Assembly: GCF_001425205.1 (NCBI RefSeq)
Contig: NZ_LMDW01000020.1
Coordinates: 37,151-101,150 of the forward strand
Reading direction: 5' to 3'
DNA length: 64,000 nucleotides
Source of the DNA: Variovorax sp. Root411
GTDB lineage: Bacteria; Pseudomonadota; Gammaproteobacteria; Burkholderiales; Burkholderiaceae_C
A program made the position numbers and the translations under genes. Numbering within the stretch: position 1 is the first letter of the stretch; each line of letters opens with the position of its first letter. Below are positions 32,388 to 44,459 of this stretch, piece by piece. The notes beneath the pieces are model-generated. The model worked only from the letters and a program-made list of their open reading frames with translations, had not been told where the DNA came from and ran no database searches.

Positions 32388-32964
32388 CGCCAGCGCCCCG
32401 CCCGCGCTTCTTCTCGGTCGTCACGCTCGCGGCATTGCCGAAACGGTCGACCAGCGACCGGAAGCTCTCGGGCCGCCGGCGGCGCTTGGGTTCGATCACA
32501 TAGTGCTCGTTCACGAAGGTGCGCACCCAGTCGACCACCTCCGCGGGTGCCGGAACCTGTTCGACGGTTTCCTGCGCATCGAGCCAGCGCCCGGCCTCGT
32601 AGTAGCTCAGCGTCACCACGACCGGGCGCGGGATGGGCTCGGGCGCGAGCGTGGCCTCCTCGTCCATGCGCCACAGCACGAACCAGCACGGCGTCGGCGT
32701 GATCGCGTTGAGGTGGTAGCCCTCGGCCTCGTCGCGGAACAGCTCGACCTTGAAGCCCGGGTGCAGCCAGCGCTGCTCGCCATCGTCGTTGCGCAGCAGG
32801 CGCGGCTCGGTGCCGAAGCCGGGCTCGTCGGGCAGCACGCTGTCGAGCGTCCAGCGCCAGGGCTGCCAGTGACTCGAGGGGCCGTGCAGGCGCTCGCGGC
32901 GCATGACCACCGCGACGTCGAGCGCCGGGCGGCCGTTGGCGGCAGGAGTGTCCGAAGAAGGCAT
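32380..32964 (-). CDS. DUF3305 protein
   Basis: 194 residues. DVAVVMRRERLHGPSSHWQPWRWTLDSVLPD and HPGFKVELFRDEAEGYHLNAITPTPCWFVLWRM are characteristic of DUF3305, usually next to DUF3306 and TorD in formate dehydrogenase loci. First gene of the minus-strand operon, divergent from fdhD; the 107 bases between them must hold both promoters. ATG at 32964 chosen as first Met before the conserved region. Confidence 0.83.
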   Translation of the reverse strand: MPSSDTPAANGRPALDVAVVMRRERLHGPSSHWQPWRWTLDSVLPDEPGFGTEPRLLRNDDGEQRWLHPGFKVELFRDEAEGYHLNAITPTPCWFVLWRMDEEATLAPEPIPRPVVVTLSYYEAGRWLDAQETVEQVPAPAEVVDWVRTFVNEHYVIEPKRRRRPESFRSLVDRFGNAASVTTEKKRGRGAGDV

Positions 32965-33071
32965 CGAACGAACGATAGCCGATGGCACGAAAGCCTGCGA
33001 GAAGTATCCTCTTCGACGGGAGGCCCGCGGCTCCGGCATGTCGCGGCAGTCCGGTGGCGTAGGATTCCTGC

Positions 33072-33983
33072 ATGGCCCCACCTGAAGACGAAGCGCCGCT
33101 GGCCTTTGATGCGGTACAGCTCTCCACGCGTGCCGGCACGCCTCGCCTGAATCAGGCGCGCAGCCCGCTGTTGCGCCGGATCGAGATCGTCGACCAGCAC
33201 GGAGAACGGCGCGACATCGACATTCCGGCGGAGCGGCCGTTGACCGTTTTCGTGGACAAGCGCGAACTCGTCACGCTGATGACCCTGGGCGCCTCGCCGG
33301 AGTTGCTGGTGTTGGGCTATCTGCTGAATCAGGACCTGATCCAGCGCGCAAGCGACATCGAGAGCATCGATGTCGACTGGAGCGTGGATGCGGCCGCCGT
33401 GAAGTCGCATCGCGGCGTCGCCAGACTCGGTGAGAAGACCGCGCGCCGGATCGTGACGACAGGTTGCGGACAGGGCACCGTTTTCGGCGATGCGATGGCC
33501 CAGATCGGCTCCGTCCGCCTGCCGGCGGCGCAATCGGCACGCATCGCCCAAGGCACGCTGCTGCGGATTCTCGAACTGATGAGATCGCGCAACAGCGTGC
33601 ATCGGCACGCGGGGTCGGTGCACGGCTGTGCGCTGTTCCGCGGGACCGACATGCTGGTGTTCGTGGAAGACGTCGGAAGGCACAACGCCATTGACACCAT
33701 CGCAGGGTGGATGGCGGTCCATGGCGTCGACGGTGGCGACAAGGTCTTCTACACCACGGGGCGTCTGACGAGCGAGATGGTGATGAAGTCGGCCCACATG
33801 GGTGTGCCGATCATCGTCTCGCGCAATGGCGTCACCGCGATGGGGCACGAGCTGGCAGGGAAGCTCGGCATGACGCTGTTCGGCCGAGCCGCCAATCGCC
33901 ACTTTCTCTGCTACTGCGGGTTCGAGCGCTTCGATGCCGAGCCGTTGCCGCACGACCAGCCGCAGGACAAGACTGCGCAGTAA
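33072..33983 (+). CDS. fdhD: Formate dehydrogenase sulfurtransferase FdhD
   Basis: 303 residues. ERPLTVFVDKREL, LMTLGASPELLVLGYLLNQDLI, TTGCGQGTVFGD (substrate-loop Cys), NSVHRHAGSVHGCALF, EDVGRHNAIDTIAG, TGRLTSEMVMKSA and SRNGVTAMG are family motifs. The second loop Cys of E. coli FdhD (CxxC) is Gly-Thr here, a frequent variant. It moves sulfur from IscS to the bis-MGD cofactor, which FdhA requires for activity. Confidence 0.93.
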   Translation: MAPPEDEAPLAFDAVQLSTRAGTPRLNQARSPLLRRIEIVDQHGERRDIDIPAERPLTVFVDKRELVTLMTLGASPELLVLGYLLNQDLIQRASDIESIDVDWSVDAAAVKSHRGVARLGEKTARRIVTTGCGQGTVFGDAMAQIGSVRLPAAQSARIAQGTLLRILELMRSRNSVHRHAGSVHGCALFRGTDMLVFVEDVGRHNAIDTIAGWMAVHGVDGGDKVFYTTGRLTSEMVMKSAHMGVPIIVSRNGVTAMGHELAGKLGMTLFGRAANRHFLCYCGFERFDAEPLPHDQPQDKTAQ

Positions 33984-34250
33984 GTCATTGGGCCTCCGCC
34001 CATCATTCCGATTCCGCGCTGAGCGCCCCTTTCCAGTGCGCGGCGTCGCCCCGGGCACCAGGCGTTATGCCAAATGTCCTGCACGCTGCGCGAAGCTGGC
34101 GCCCCGGCGAACAGGCAACTCTCCGACAAGACGAGGCGGCGCAGGCCGTACCTGCGCGGCCTCAGCTCCCTGCAAATTGGCGCCAAGCCCTGCGGGAACC
34201 GACGTCGTTCCTTGACCATCGTTCCGCCGGCTTCAATCCGAGGGTTGCCG
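33984..34250. other. Intergenic segment between fdhD and glgB
   Basis: 267 bases without a supportable gene. A short hairpin TGGGC-CTCC-GCCCA (33989-34002) directly follows the fdhD stop but has no T-tract, so termination is doubtful. The promoter of the 17-kb trehalose/glucan operon must lie here or just upstream; no convincing -35/-10 pair was found. Confidence 0.4.
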
Positions 34251-36143
34251 GTGCCGTTGAACCATTCACTCCAGAACGAGCAAGACGTCCATCTTTTCCG
34301 CGAGGGGACCCACTCCCGCCTGTATGACGTGCTGGGTTGCCATCCCTCCACAGAGGGCGGCGCCCATTTCGCAGTGTGGGCGCCGAATGCGGAGTCGGTG
34401 TCGGTGGTGGGAGACTGGAACTACTGGTCCGGCGATGCCGATCCGCTGAGGCCCAGCGCCGATGGCACCGGCATATGGCAGGGCCATGCACCCAACGCCG
34501 CCATCGGCCAGGCCTACAAGTACCGCATTCGATCCCGCTACGGCGGCTACTCGGTGGACAAGGCCGACCCGGTCGCCTTCAGCGCGGAGCCGCCACCCGC
34601 GACCGCATCGCGCATCTGCGAGCTTTCGTATGAATGGGGAGATGCGCAGTGGATGTCCACGCGCGGCTCGCGCAATGCGCTCGACGCCCCGATGTCGGTC
34701 TACGAGGTGCATCTTGGCTCATGGCGCCGCCGCGACGGGCGCTTCCTGGACTACCGGGAGCTCGCGCGCCAGCTCGCCGCCTATGTGAACGAGATGGGCT
34801 TCACGCACGTGGAGCTCATGCCCGTGACCGAGCATCCGTTCTACGGCTCGTGGGGCTACCAGACCACCGGCTACTTTGCCCCCACGTCGCGCTTCGGCTC
34901 GCCGCAGGACTTCATGTACCTGGTCGATCACCTGCACCAGCAGGGCATTGGCGTGCTGCTCGACTGGGTGCCTTCGCACTTTCCGACGGACGAGCACGGC
35001 CTGGCGTATTTCGACGGCACGCACCTCTATGAGCATGCCGATCCGCGCCAGGGTTTCCATCCGGAATGGAATTCGAGCATCTTCAACTACGGCCGGCCCG
35101 AGGTGCGCAGCTTCCTGGTGTCTTCCGGCCTGTTCTGGCTCGACCTGTACCACGTCGATGGCCTGCGCGTGGATGCCGTCGCCTCCATGCTCTATCTCGA
35201 CTACGCACGCGGGCATGGCGAATGGATTCCCAACCGCCACGGCGGCCGGGAGAACCTGGAGGCGATCGATTTCATCCAGACGCTGAACCGCGCGGTCTAC
35301 CGCGAGCACCCCGACGCCATCACGGTGGCGGAGGAATCGACCGCGTGGCCGCGCGTATCGCGGCCCACCGACATGGACGGCCTGGGCTTCGGCGAGAAAT
35401 GGAACATGGGCTGGATGCACGACGCGCTGTCGTACATGAAGGAAGAGCCGGTCCATCGCAAGTACCACCACCACAAGCTGACCTTCTCGCTGGTGTACGC
35501 CTTTCACGAGAACTTCGTGCTGCCGCTCTCGCATGACGAGGTGGTGCATGGCAAGGGGTCGCTGCTCAACAAGATGCCGGGCGACGATTGGCAGCAGTTC
35601 GCCAACCTGCGCGCGCTGTTCGGTTTCATGTGGGCGCATCCGGGCAAGAAGCTGCTCTTCATGGGCGGCGAATTCGGCCAGCGCCGCGAATGGACGCACG
35701 ACGGCGAGCTCGAGTGGTGGGTGTGCGAGCTCGAAGGGCACGGCGGACTGCAGCGCCTGGTGGCCCGGCTCAACCACGTCTACCGCGGCGCGCCCGCGCT
35801 CCATCAGCTGGACTTTTCGTCGCCGGGATTCGAATGGATTGCAGCCGACGATGCCGACACCAGCGTGTTCGCGTTCCTGCGCAAGGCGAGCGACGGCAGT
35901 CCGCCGCTGCTCGTCGTGAGCAACATGACCCCGGTGCCGCGCACCAACTACCTGCTGGGCGTGCCGCTCGGCGGCCATTGGCGCGAGCTGATCAACACCG
36001 ACGCCACCGAGTTCGGCGGCTCCGGCTGGGGCAATTTCGGGGGCGTCGAAGCGGCCCCCGTGCGTTCGCATGGCCGAAGGCAATCGGTGTGCCTGACGCT
36101 GCCGCCGTTGTCCACGCTGATCCTGGAGCACAGCGCCTCATGA
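34251..36143 (+). CDS. glgB: 1,4-alpha-glucan branching enzyme GlgB
   Basis: 630 residues from a GTG preceded by GAGGG six bases upstream (a TTG at 34257 is the other option; no ATG lies near the conserved N-terminus). GH13/CBM48: HFAVWAPNAESVSVVGDWNYW, VLLDWVPSHFPTDEHGLAYFDG, nucleophile in DGLRVDAVASML, acid in VAEESTAWP, and LSHDEVVHGKGSL. It makes alpha-1,6 branches in glucan built by GlgE. First gene of the operon; its stop overlaps the glgE ATG. Confidence 0.93.
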   Translation: MPLNHSLQNEQDVHLFREGTHSRLYDVLGCHPSTEGGAHFAVWAPNAESVSVVGDWNYWSGDADPLRPSADGTGIWQGHAPNAAIGQAYKYRIRSRYGGYSVDKADPVAFSAEPPPATASRICELSYEWGDAQWMSTRGSRNALDAPMSVYEVHLGSWRRRDGRFLDYRELARQLAAYVNEMGFTHVELMPVTEHPFYGSWGYQTTGYFAPTSRFGSPQDFMYLVDHLHQQGIGVLLDWVPSHFPTDEHGLAYFDGTHLYEHADPRQGFHPEWNSSIFNYGRPEVRSFLVSSGLFWLDLYHVDGLRVDAVASMLYLDYARGHGEWIPNRHGGRENLEAIDFIQTLNRAVYREHPDAITVAEESTAWPRVSRPTDMDGLGFGEKWNMGWMHDALSYMKEEPVHRKYHHHKLTFSLVYAFHENFVLPLSHDEVVHGKGSLLNKMPGDDWQQFANLRALFGFMWAHPGKKLLFMGGEFGQRREWTHDGELEWWVCELEGHGGLQRLVARLNHVYRGAPALHQLDFSSPGFEWIAADDADTSVFAFLRKASDGSPPLLVVSNMTPVPRTNYLLGVPLGGHWRELINTDATEFGGSGWGNFGGVEAAPVRSHGRRQSVCLTLPPLSTLILEHSAS

Positions 36144-38182
36144 AGAACATCTTTGCGACGCGTCCCGTACCCGCCGCGGCGGAAATCGAGAAGGGCGCCG
36201 TCCGTGCCGTGATCGATACCGTCCTGCCATGCGTGGACAACGGGCGGTTTCCCATCAAGTGCGTGGTCGGCGAGCGGGTCCAGGTTCGCGCGCATTGCTT
36301 CACCGACGGGCACGACGTGCTGCGGGTCCATTTGTGCTGGCGCGCGCACGAGCAAAGCGACTTCCGCGAAGTGCCGATGAAGCCGCTCGGCAACGACGTA
36401 TGGGAAGCCGCGTTCACGCCGCCGTCCCTCGGGCGCTACGTGTACACCTGCGTTGCGTGGGTGGATTCCTTCGACTCGTGGCACCACGAACTCACGCGGC
36501 GCGTCGATCCTGCCGACGTGCGCATCGCGGCCCAGATCGGTGCGCTCGAAATCGCCGCCGCCGCCGCGCGGGCGGAGGGTGCCGACCGCATCGAGCTCCA
36601 GCGCTGGGCGACCGAACTCGACGCCATGGCGGCCGACCCCGGCTTCGACATCGGTTCGCTCAAGGCCCTGGCGCTCGACGAGGAATACGCCGCGCTGGTG
36701 CGCCGCCATCCCGACAGGCGGCATGAGGTGCGCTACCCCGTCGAGCTGCCGCTGGCCGTCGACAGGGAGCGCGCGCGCTTCAGCACCTGGTACGAGCTGT
36801 TCCCGCGCTCCACCAGTCCCCAGCCGGGGGTGCACGGCACCTTCAAGGATGTGGAAGCGCGCCTGCCGGCCATCGCGGCGATGGGGTTCGACGTGCTGTA
36901 CTTTCCGCCAATCCATCCGATCGGCCGCGTGCAGCGCAAGGGCCCCAACAACGCGCTCGCCAGCGGCCCCGAAGACGTGGGAAGCCCCTGGGCCATCGGG
37001 GCGGCAGAAGGCGGGCACAAGTCGATCCTTCCGGCGCTCGGCACCCCCGAGGACTTCCGGCGGCTGCTTGCACGCGCCACGGAACACGGCCTCGAGATCG
37101 CGCTCGACATCGCCTTCCAGTGCGCGCCCGACCATCCCTACGTGAAGGAGCATCCCGACTGGTTCCGCTGGCGCCCGGACGGCAGCGTGCAATACGCCGA
37201 GAACCCGCCCAAGAAGTACCAGGACATCTATCCGTTCAACTTCGAGTGCAGGGAATGGCGCGAACTGTGGGCCGAGCTCAAGAGCGTGATCGACCACTGG
37301 ATCGGGGAGGGCGTGCGCATCTTCCGGGTGGACAACCCGCACACCAAGGCTTTCCCGTTCTGGGAGTGGGCCATCGGCGAGGTGAAGCGCGAACACCCGG
37401 ACACCATCTTCCTTGCAGAGGCCTTCACGCGGCCCAAGGTGATGCACCGGCTCGCGAAGCTGGGCTTCTCGCAGTCGTACACCTACTTCACCTGGCGCAA
37501 CACCAAGCAGGAGCTGCAGGCGTACTTCACCGAGCTTTCGAGCGCCCCCGGCATCGACTACTTCCGCCCGAATGCCTGGCCCAACACGCCCGACATCCTG
37601 CACGAGCAACTGCAGACAGGCGAGCCCGCCGTGTACATGGCGCGGCTGGTGCTGGCGGCCACTCTGGCGGCCAACTACGGCATTTACGGGCCGGCCTACG
37701 AGCTGCGCGAGCACCTGCCGCGCGGACCGGGCAGCGAGGAATACCTCGACTCCGAGAAGTATCAGCTGCGCCACTGGAACCACGACGATCCCGCGAGCCT
37801 CGCGCCCTTCATCGCGCGGGTGAACCGCATCCGCCACGAGAACCCGGCGCTGCAGTGGGACCGGAGCCTGCGCTTCCTGCACATCGACAACGACCGGCTG
37901 CTGGCCTATGCCAAGGAATCGCCGGACGGCCTCAATGTGATCGTCACCGTCGTCAACCTCGATCCGCACGAACCGCAGTCGGGCTGGCTCGGGCTGGAGC
38001 CTCGAAGCGTCGGCGTTCCTTCTTCGCGCGCCTTCCAGATGCACGACCTGCTGAGCGGCCAGCGCTTCACCTGGCAGGGCGACTGGCATTACGTGAGGCT
38101 CGATCCGCGCAGCGTGCCTGCGCACATCTTCGTGGTCCGTCGGCGCCATGGCGACGAGCGCGACTTCGATTACTTCCTGTGA
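36140..38182 (+). CDS. glgE: Alpha-1,4-glucan:maltose-1-phosphate maltosyltransferase GlgE
   Basis: 680 residues of GH13_3. An N-terminal beta domain and helical insert (HELTRRVDPADVRIAAQIGALE) precede WYELFPRSTSPQPGVHGTFKD, ALDIAFQCAPDHPYVKEHPDWF, nucleophile region GVRIFRVDNPHTK, acid in TIFLAEAFTRPKVM and GIYGPAYELREH. It extends glucan by two glucose units from maltose-1-phosphate, the product of the adjacent TreS-maltokinase. Overlaps glgB by four bases. Confidence 0.94.
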   Translation: MKNIFATRPVPAAAEIEKGAVRAVIDTVLPCVDNGRFPIKCVVGERVQVRAHCFTDGHDVLRVHLCWRAHEQSDFREVPMKPLGNDVWEAAFTPPSLGRYVYTCVAWVDSFDSWHHELTRRVDPADVRIAAQIGALEIAAAAARAEGADRIELQRWATELDAMAADPGFDIGSLKALALDEEYAALVRRHPDRRHEVRYPVELPLAVDRERARFSTWYELFPRSTSPQPGVHGTFKDVEARLPAIAAMGFDVLYFPPIHPIGRVQRKGPNNALASGPEDVGSPWAIGAAEGGHKSILPALGTPEDFRRLLARATEHGLEIALDIAFQCAPDHPYVKEHPDWFRWRPDGSVQYAENPPKKYQDIYPFNFECREWRELWAELKSVIDHWIGEGVRIFRVDNPHTKAFPFWEWAIGEVKREHPDTIFLAEAFTRPKVMHRLAKLGFSQSYTYFTWRNTKQELQAYFTELSSAPGIDYFRPNAWPNTPDILHEQLQTGEPAVYMARLVLAATLAANYGIYGPAYELREHLPRGPGSEEYLDSEKYQLRHWNHDDPASLAPFIARVNRIRHENPALQWDRSLRFLHIDNDRLLAYAKESPDGLNVIVTVVNLDPHEPQSGWLGLEPRSVGVPSSRAFQMHDLLSGQRFTWQGDWHYVRLDPRSVPAHIFVVRRRHGDERDFDYFL

Positions 38183-38197
38183 GGAGGTCGCCGGCCC

Positions 38198-41500
<3,303 letters not shown>

Positions 41501-41533
41501 CGCTGCCGACGCAACCCCAAGGGAGCCCACACC

Positions 41534-42280
41534 ATGGACAACTTCAGCATCCACCTGGAGCCGCTGCGCGCCATCCTCTACCAGGTCGGGGCCTTCGTGC
41601 CGCGCCTGCTGATCGCGGTGGTCGTGGTCATCGCCGGCTGGCTGATTGCCAAGGCGGTGCGCTTCGCGGTGACCAAGGCGCTGCGCGCCGTCAACTTCAA
41701 CGTGCTGACCGAGCGCGCGGGGCTCGACAACTTCCTGCGCCAGGGCGGGCTCGCGGGCGACACCAGCAGCCTGTTCGGCATCCTGGCGTACTGGCTGGTG
41801 ATCTTCGCCTCGCTGCTCATCGCCTTCAACGGCATGGGGCTGAGCTACATCGCCGACCTGCTCGGGCGCATCGTCTGGTTCGTGCCGAACGTGTTCGTGG
41901 CGCTGCTGGTGCTGGCTTTTGGCTCCTATTTCGCGCGCTTCGTGGGCGATGCGGTGGCCAGCTACTTCCGCGGCATCCAGATGCAGGACGCGGCGCTCTT
42001 CGGCAAGGTCGCGCAGTACGCGGTGATGGCGTTCGTGATCCTGATCGCGCTCGACCAGATCAAGGTTGGCGGCGACATCGTGCGCGAGAGCTTCCTCGTG
42101 ATCCTCGCCGGCGTGGTCTTTGCGCTCGCCCTGGCCTTCGGGCTGGCAGGCAAGGACTGGGCGAAGGCGCAGATCGAACACTGGTGGCCGCGGCAGATCA
42201 GGGGCGGCAAGCCGCCGCCGAGCGTGACCACCGTCGACAGTTCCACCCCGCGTCCCGGCAACGATCGCCTGCCGCACTGA
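41534..42280 (+). CDS. Small membrane protein with mechanosensitive-channel-type TM-helix repeats
   Basis: 248 residues with five predicted membrane helices (about 22-42, 82-100, 114-135, 160-176, 186-206). The segments LLIAVVVVIAGWLIAKAVRFAVTKALR and NVFVALLVLAFGSYFARFVGDAVASYF match the conserved TM-helix repeat seen in MscS-related proteins; the MscS beta domain is absent, and the last 40 residues are polar and Pro-rich. Inner membrane. It sits between treS-mak and glgX, 33 bases after the first and directly abutting the second, so it belongs to the operon. Perhaps it senses or relieves osmotic stress alongside trehalose metabolism (inference). Confidence 0.75.
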   Translation: MDNFSIHLEPLRAILYQVGAFVPRLLIAVVVVIAGWLIAKAVRFAVTKALRAVNFNVLTERAGLDNFLRQGGLAGDTSSLFGILAYWLVIFASLLIAFNGMGLSYIADLLGRIVWFVPNVFVALLVLAFGSYFARFVGDAVASYFRGIQMQDAALFGKVAQYAVMAFVILIALDQIKVGGDIVRESFLVILAGVVFALALAFGLAGKDWAKAQIEHWWPRQIRGGKPPPSVTTVDSSTPRPGNDRLPH

Positions 42281-44443
42281 ATGACACGAAAACCCAATCC
42301 GTCGATCACGGCCGTCTGGCCCGGCCGGCCCTATCCGCGCGGCGCCACGTGGGACGGAGGGGGCGTCAACTTCGCCTTGTTCTCGCAGCATTCGGACGGC
42401 GTCGAGCTGTGCCTGTTCGACGAGCGCGGGCGCCACGAACTGCAGCGCATCGCGATGCCCGAACGCACCGACGGCGTATGGCATTGCTACCTGCCCGAGG
42501 CGCGCCCCGGCCAGGCCTACGGCTACCGCGTGCACGGCCGCTACAAGCCCGAGGAGGGGCATCGCTTCAATGCCAACAAGCTGCTGGTCGATCCGTACGC
42601 GAAGGACCTGGCGGGCGAGTTGCGCTGGGGCGATGCGCTGTACGGCTACACCGTGGGCAGCAAGCGCGAAGACCTTTCCTTCGACCGCCGCGACAGCGCG
42701 CCGTTGATGCCCAAGGGCCGCGTGCTCGAAACCGCCTTCACCTGGGGCGACGACCGCCGCCCCTCCGTGCCGTGGCAGGACATGGTGATTTACGAGATGC
42801 ACGTGCGCGGCTTCACCATGACGCACCCCGACGTGCCGCCCGCGCTGCGCGGCACCTACGCCGGCCTGGGCTGCGCGCCGGTGGTCGACTACCTCAAGCG
42901 CCTGGGCGTGACCACGGTGGAGCTGCTGCCGGTGCACAGCTTCCTCAACGACCGGCACCTTGCCGAGCGCGGCCTGCAGAACTACTGGGGCTACAACACG
43001 CTGGCCTTCTTCGCTCCCGAGACGCGCTACAGCGCCTCGGGCAAGGTGAAGGAGTTCAAGACCATGGTGAAGACGTTGCATTCGGCAGGCATCGAGGTGA
43101 TCCTCGACGTGGTCTACAACCACACCTGCGAGGGCAACCAGCTCGGGCCGACCCTGTCGATGCGCGGCGTGGACAACGCCTCGTACTACATCGCCAATGC
43201 CGACAACCGCCGCTACTACGACGACTTCACCGGCTGCGGCAACACCGTGAACCTGGAGCATCCGCACGCGCTGCAGCTCGTGATGGACTCGCTGCGCTAC
43301 TGGGCCGAGGAGATGCACGTCGACGGTTTCCGCTTCGACCTGGCTTCGGCGCTGGCGCGCGAGTCGGGCAAGGTCGAGAACCTCGGCGGGTTCTTCGACG
43401 CGATCCGCCAGGACCCGACGCTCAACCGCGTGAAGCTCATCGCCGAGCCCTGGGACCTGGGCCACGGCGGCTACCAGGTGGGCAACTTTCCGCTCGGCTG
43501 GGCCGAATGGAACGACCAGTACCGCGACGGCATGCGCGGCTTCTGGAAGGGCGATGGCGGGCTGCTCGGCGAGATGGCCAGGCGCGTCACCGGCTCCGAG
43601 GACCTGTACGGCTGGTCGGGCAAGAAGCCCACCGCCAGCATCAACTTCGTGACCGCGCACGACGGCTTCACGCTGCACGACCTCGTCTCGTACAACGACA
43701 AGCACAACGAACCCAACGGCGAGGACAACCGCGACGGCAACAGCCACAACGTCTCGTGGAACTGCGGCGCCGAAGGTCCCACCGACGACCCCGAGGTGCT
43801 CACGCTGCGCGAGCGGCAGAAACGCAACCTGCTGGCCACGCTGCTGCTCTCGCAGGGTGTGCCGATGCTGCTGGCGGGCGACGAGCGCGGCCACACGCAG
43901 CAGGGCAACAACAACGTCTATTGCCAGGACAACGAGATCGGCTGGCTCGACTGGACGCCCTCGCCGGAGAGTTCGGCGCTGACGAGCTTCGTCGAACGCA
44001 TGATCTCGCTGCGGCGTGCGCACCCGTCGTTCCGCCGCCGTTCGTTCTTCGCGGGCCAGCCTGCGGAAGGCGAGAGCGTGACCGACGTGCACTGGCTCAA
44101 GCCCGACGGCACGGAGATGCAGCCCGAGAACTGGAACGACCCGAACGCGCGCTGCATCGCGATGTACATCCCCGGCGGCGGCATCGTCGACCGCGGGCCG
44201 CGCGGCGAGGCGCAGCACGACGACGATTTCCTGGTGCTGTTCAACGCCCACCACGACGAGATTCCCTTCACGCTGCCGGCGACCCCGCATGGGGCCTGGC
44301 GGCTGCTGGTCGACACCGCCGGCAGCGCGCCGCCGTTCGCCACCGTCGACGCCGCCACGCCGGCTCCGGCGTGGACGCAGCCGGCCTATCCCCTCCAATG
44401 CCGCTCGCTCGCGGTGTTGAACCGGCCCGGCATGCGGCCATGA
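42281..44443 (+). CDS. glgX: Glycogen debranching enzyme GlgX
   Basis: 720 residues. PYPRGATWDGGGVNFALFSQHSD (CBM48), ILDVVYNHTCEGN, nucleophile in DGFRFDLASAL, acid in LIAEPWDLG, and TAHDGFTLHDLVSYN. It hydrolyses alpha-1,6 links in short outer chains, releasing linear maltodextrins for TreY and MalQ. The ATG follows the preceding TGA with no gap (TGAATG) and no clear ribosome-binding site, so it depends on translational coupling to the membrane protein gene. Confidence 0.94.
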   Translation: MTRKPNPSITAVWPGRPYPRGATWDGGGVNFALFSQHSDGVELCLFDERGRHELQRIAMPERTDGVWHCYLPEARPGQAYGYRVHGRYKPEEGHRFNANKLLVDPYAKDLAGELRWGDALYGYTVGSKREDLSFDRRDSAPLMPKGRVLETAFTWGDDRRPSVPWQDMVIYEMHVRGFTMTHPDVPPALRGTYAGLGCAPVVDYLKRLGVTTVELLPVHSFLNDRHLAERGLQNYWGYNTLAFFAPETRYSASGKVKEFKTMVKTLHSAGIEVILDVVYNHTCEGNQLGPTLSMRGVDNASYYIANADNRRYYDDFTGCGNTVNLEHPHALQLVMDSLRYWAEEMHVDGFRFDLASALARESGKVENLGGFFDAIRQDPTLNRVKLIAEPWDLGHGGYQVGNFPLGWAEWNDQYRDGMRGFWKGDGGLLGEMARRVTGSEDLYGWSGKKPTASINFVTAHDGFTLHDLVSYNDKHNEPNGEDNRDGNSHNVSWNCGAEGPTDDPEVLTLRERQKRNLLATLLLSQGVPMLLAGDERGHTQQGNNNVYCQDNEIGWLDWTPSPESSALTSFVERMISLRRAHPSFRRRSFFAGQPAEGESVTDVHWLKPDGTEMQPENWNDPNARCIAMYIPGGGIVDRGPRGEAQHDDDFLVLFNAHHDEIPFTLPATPHGAWRLLVDTAGSAPPFATVDAATPAPAWTQPAYPLQCRSLAVLNRPGMRP

Positions 44444-44459
44444 ACCCCGGAGGCACCCC

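Noticed and set aside
32983..32998. Sigma-54-like promoter upstream of fdhD (TGGCACG ... CTGC).
   Set aside because: The GG-to-GC distance is 11 rather than the required 10 bases, and no enhancer site or activator gene is evident.
33989..34002. Hairpin after fdhD as a rho-independent terminator.
   Set aside because: The stem is only five base pairs and no T-tract follows.
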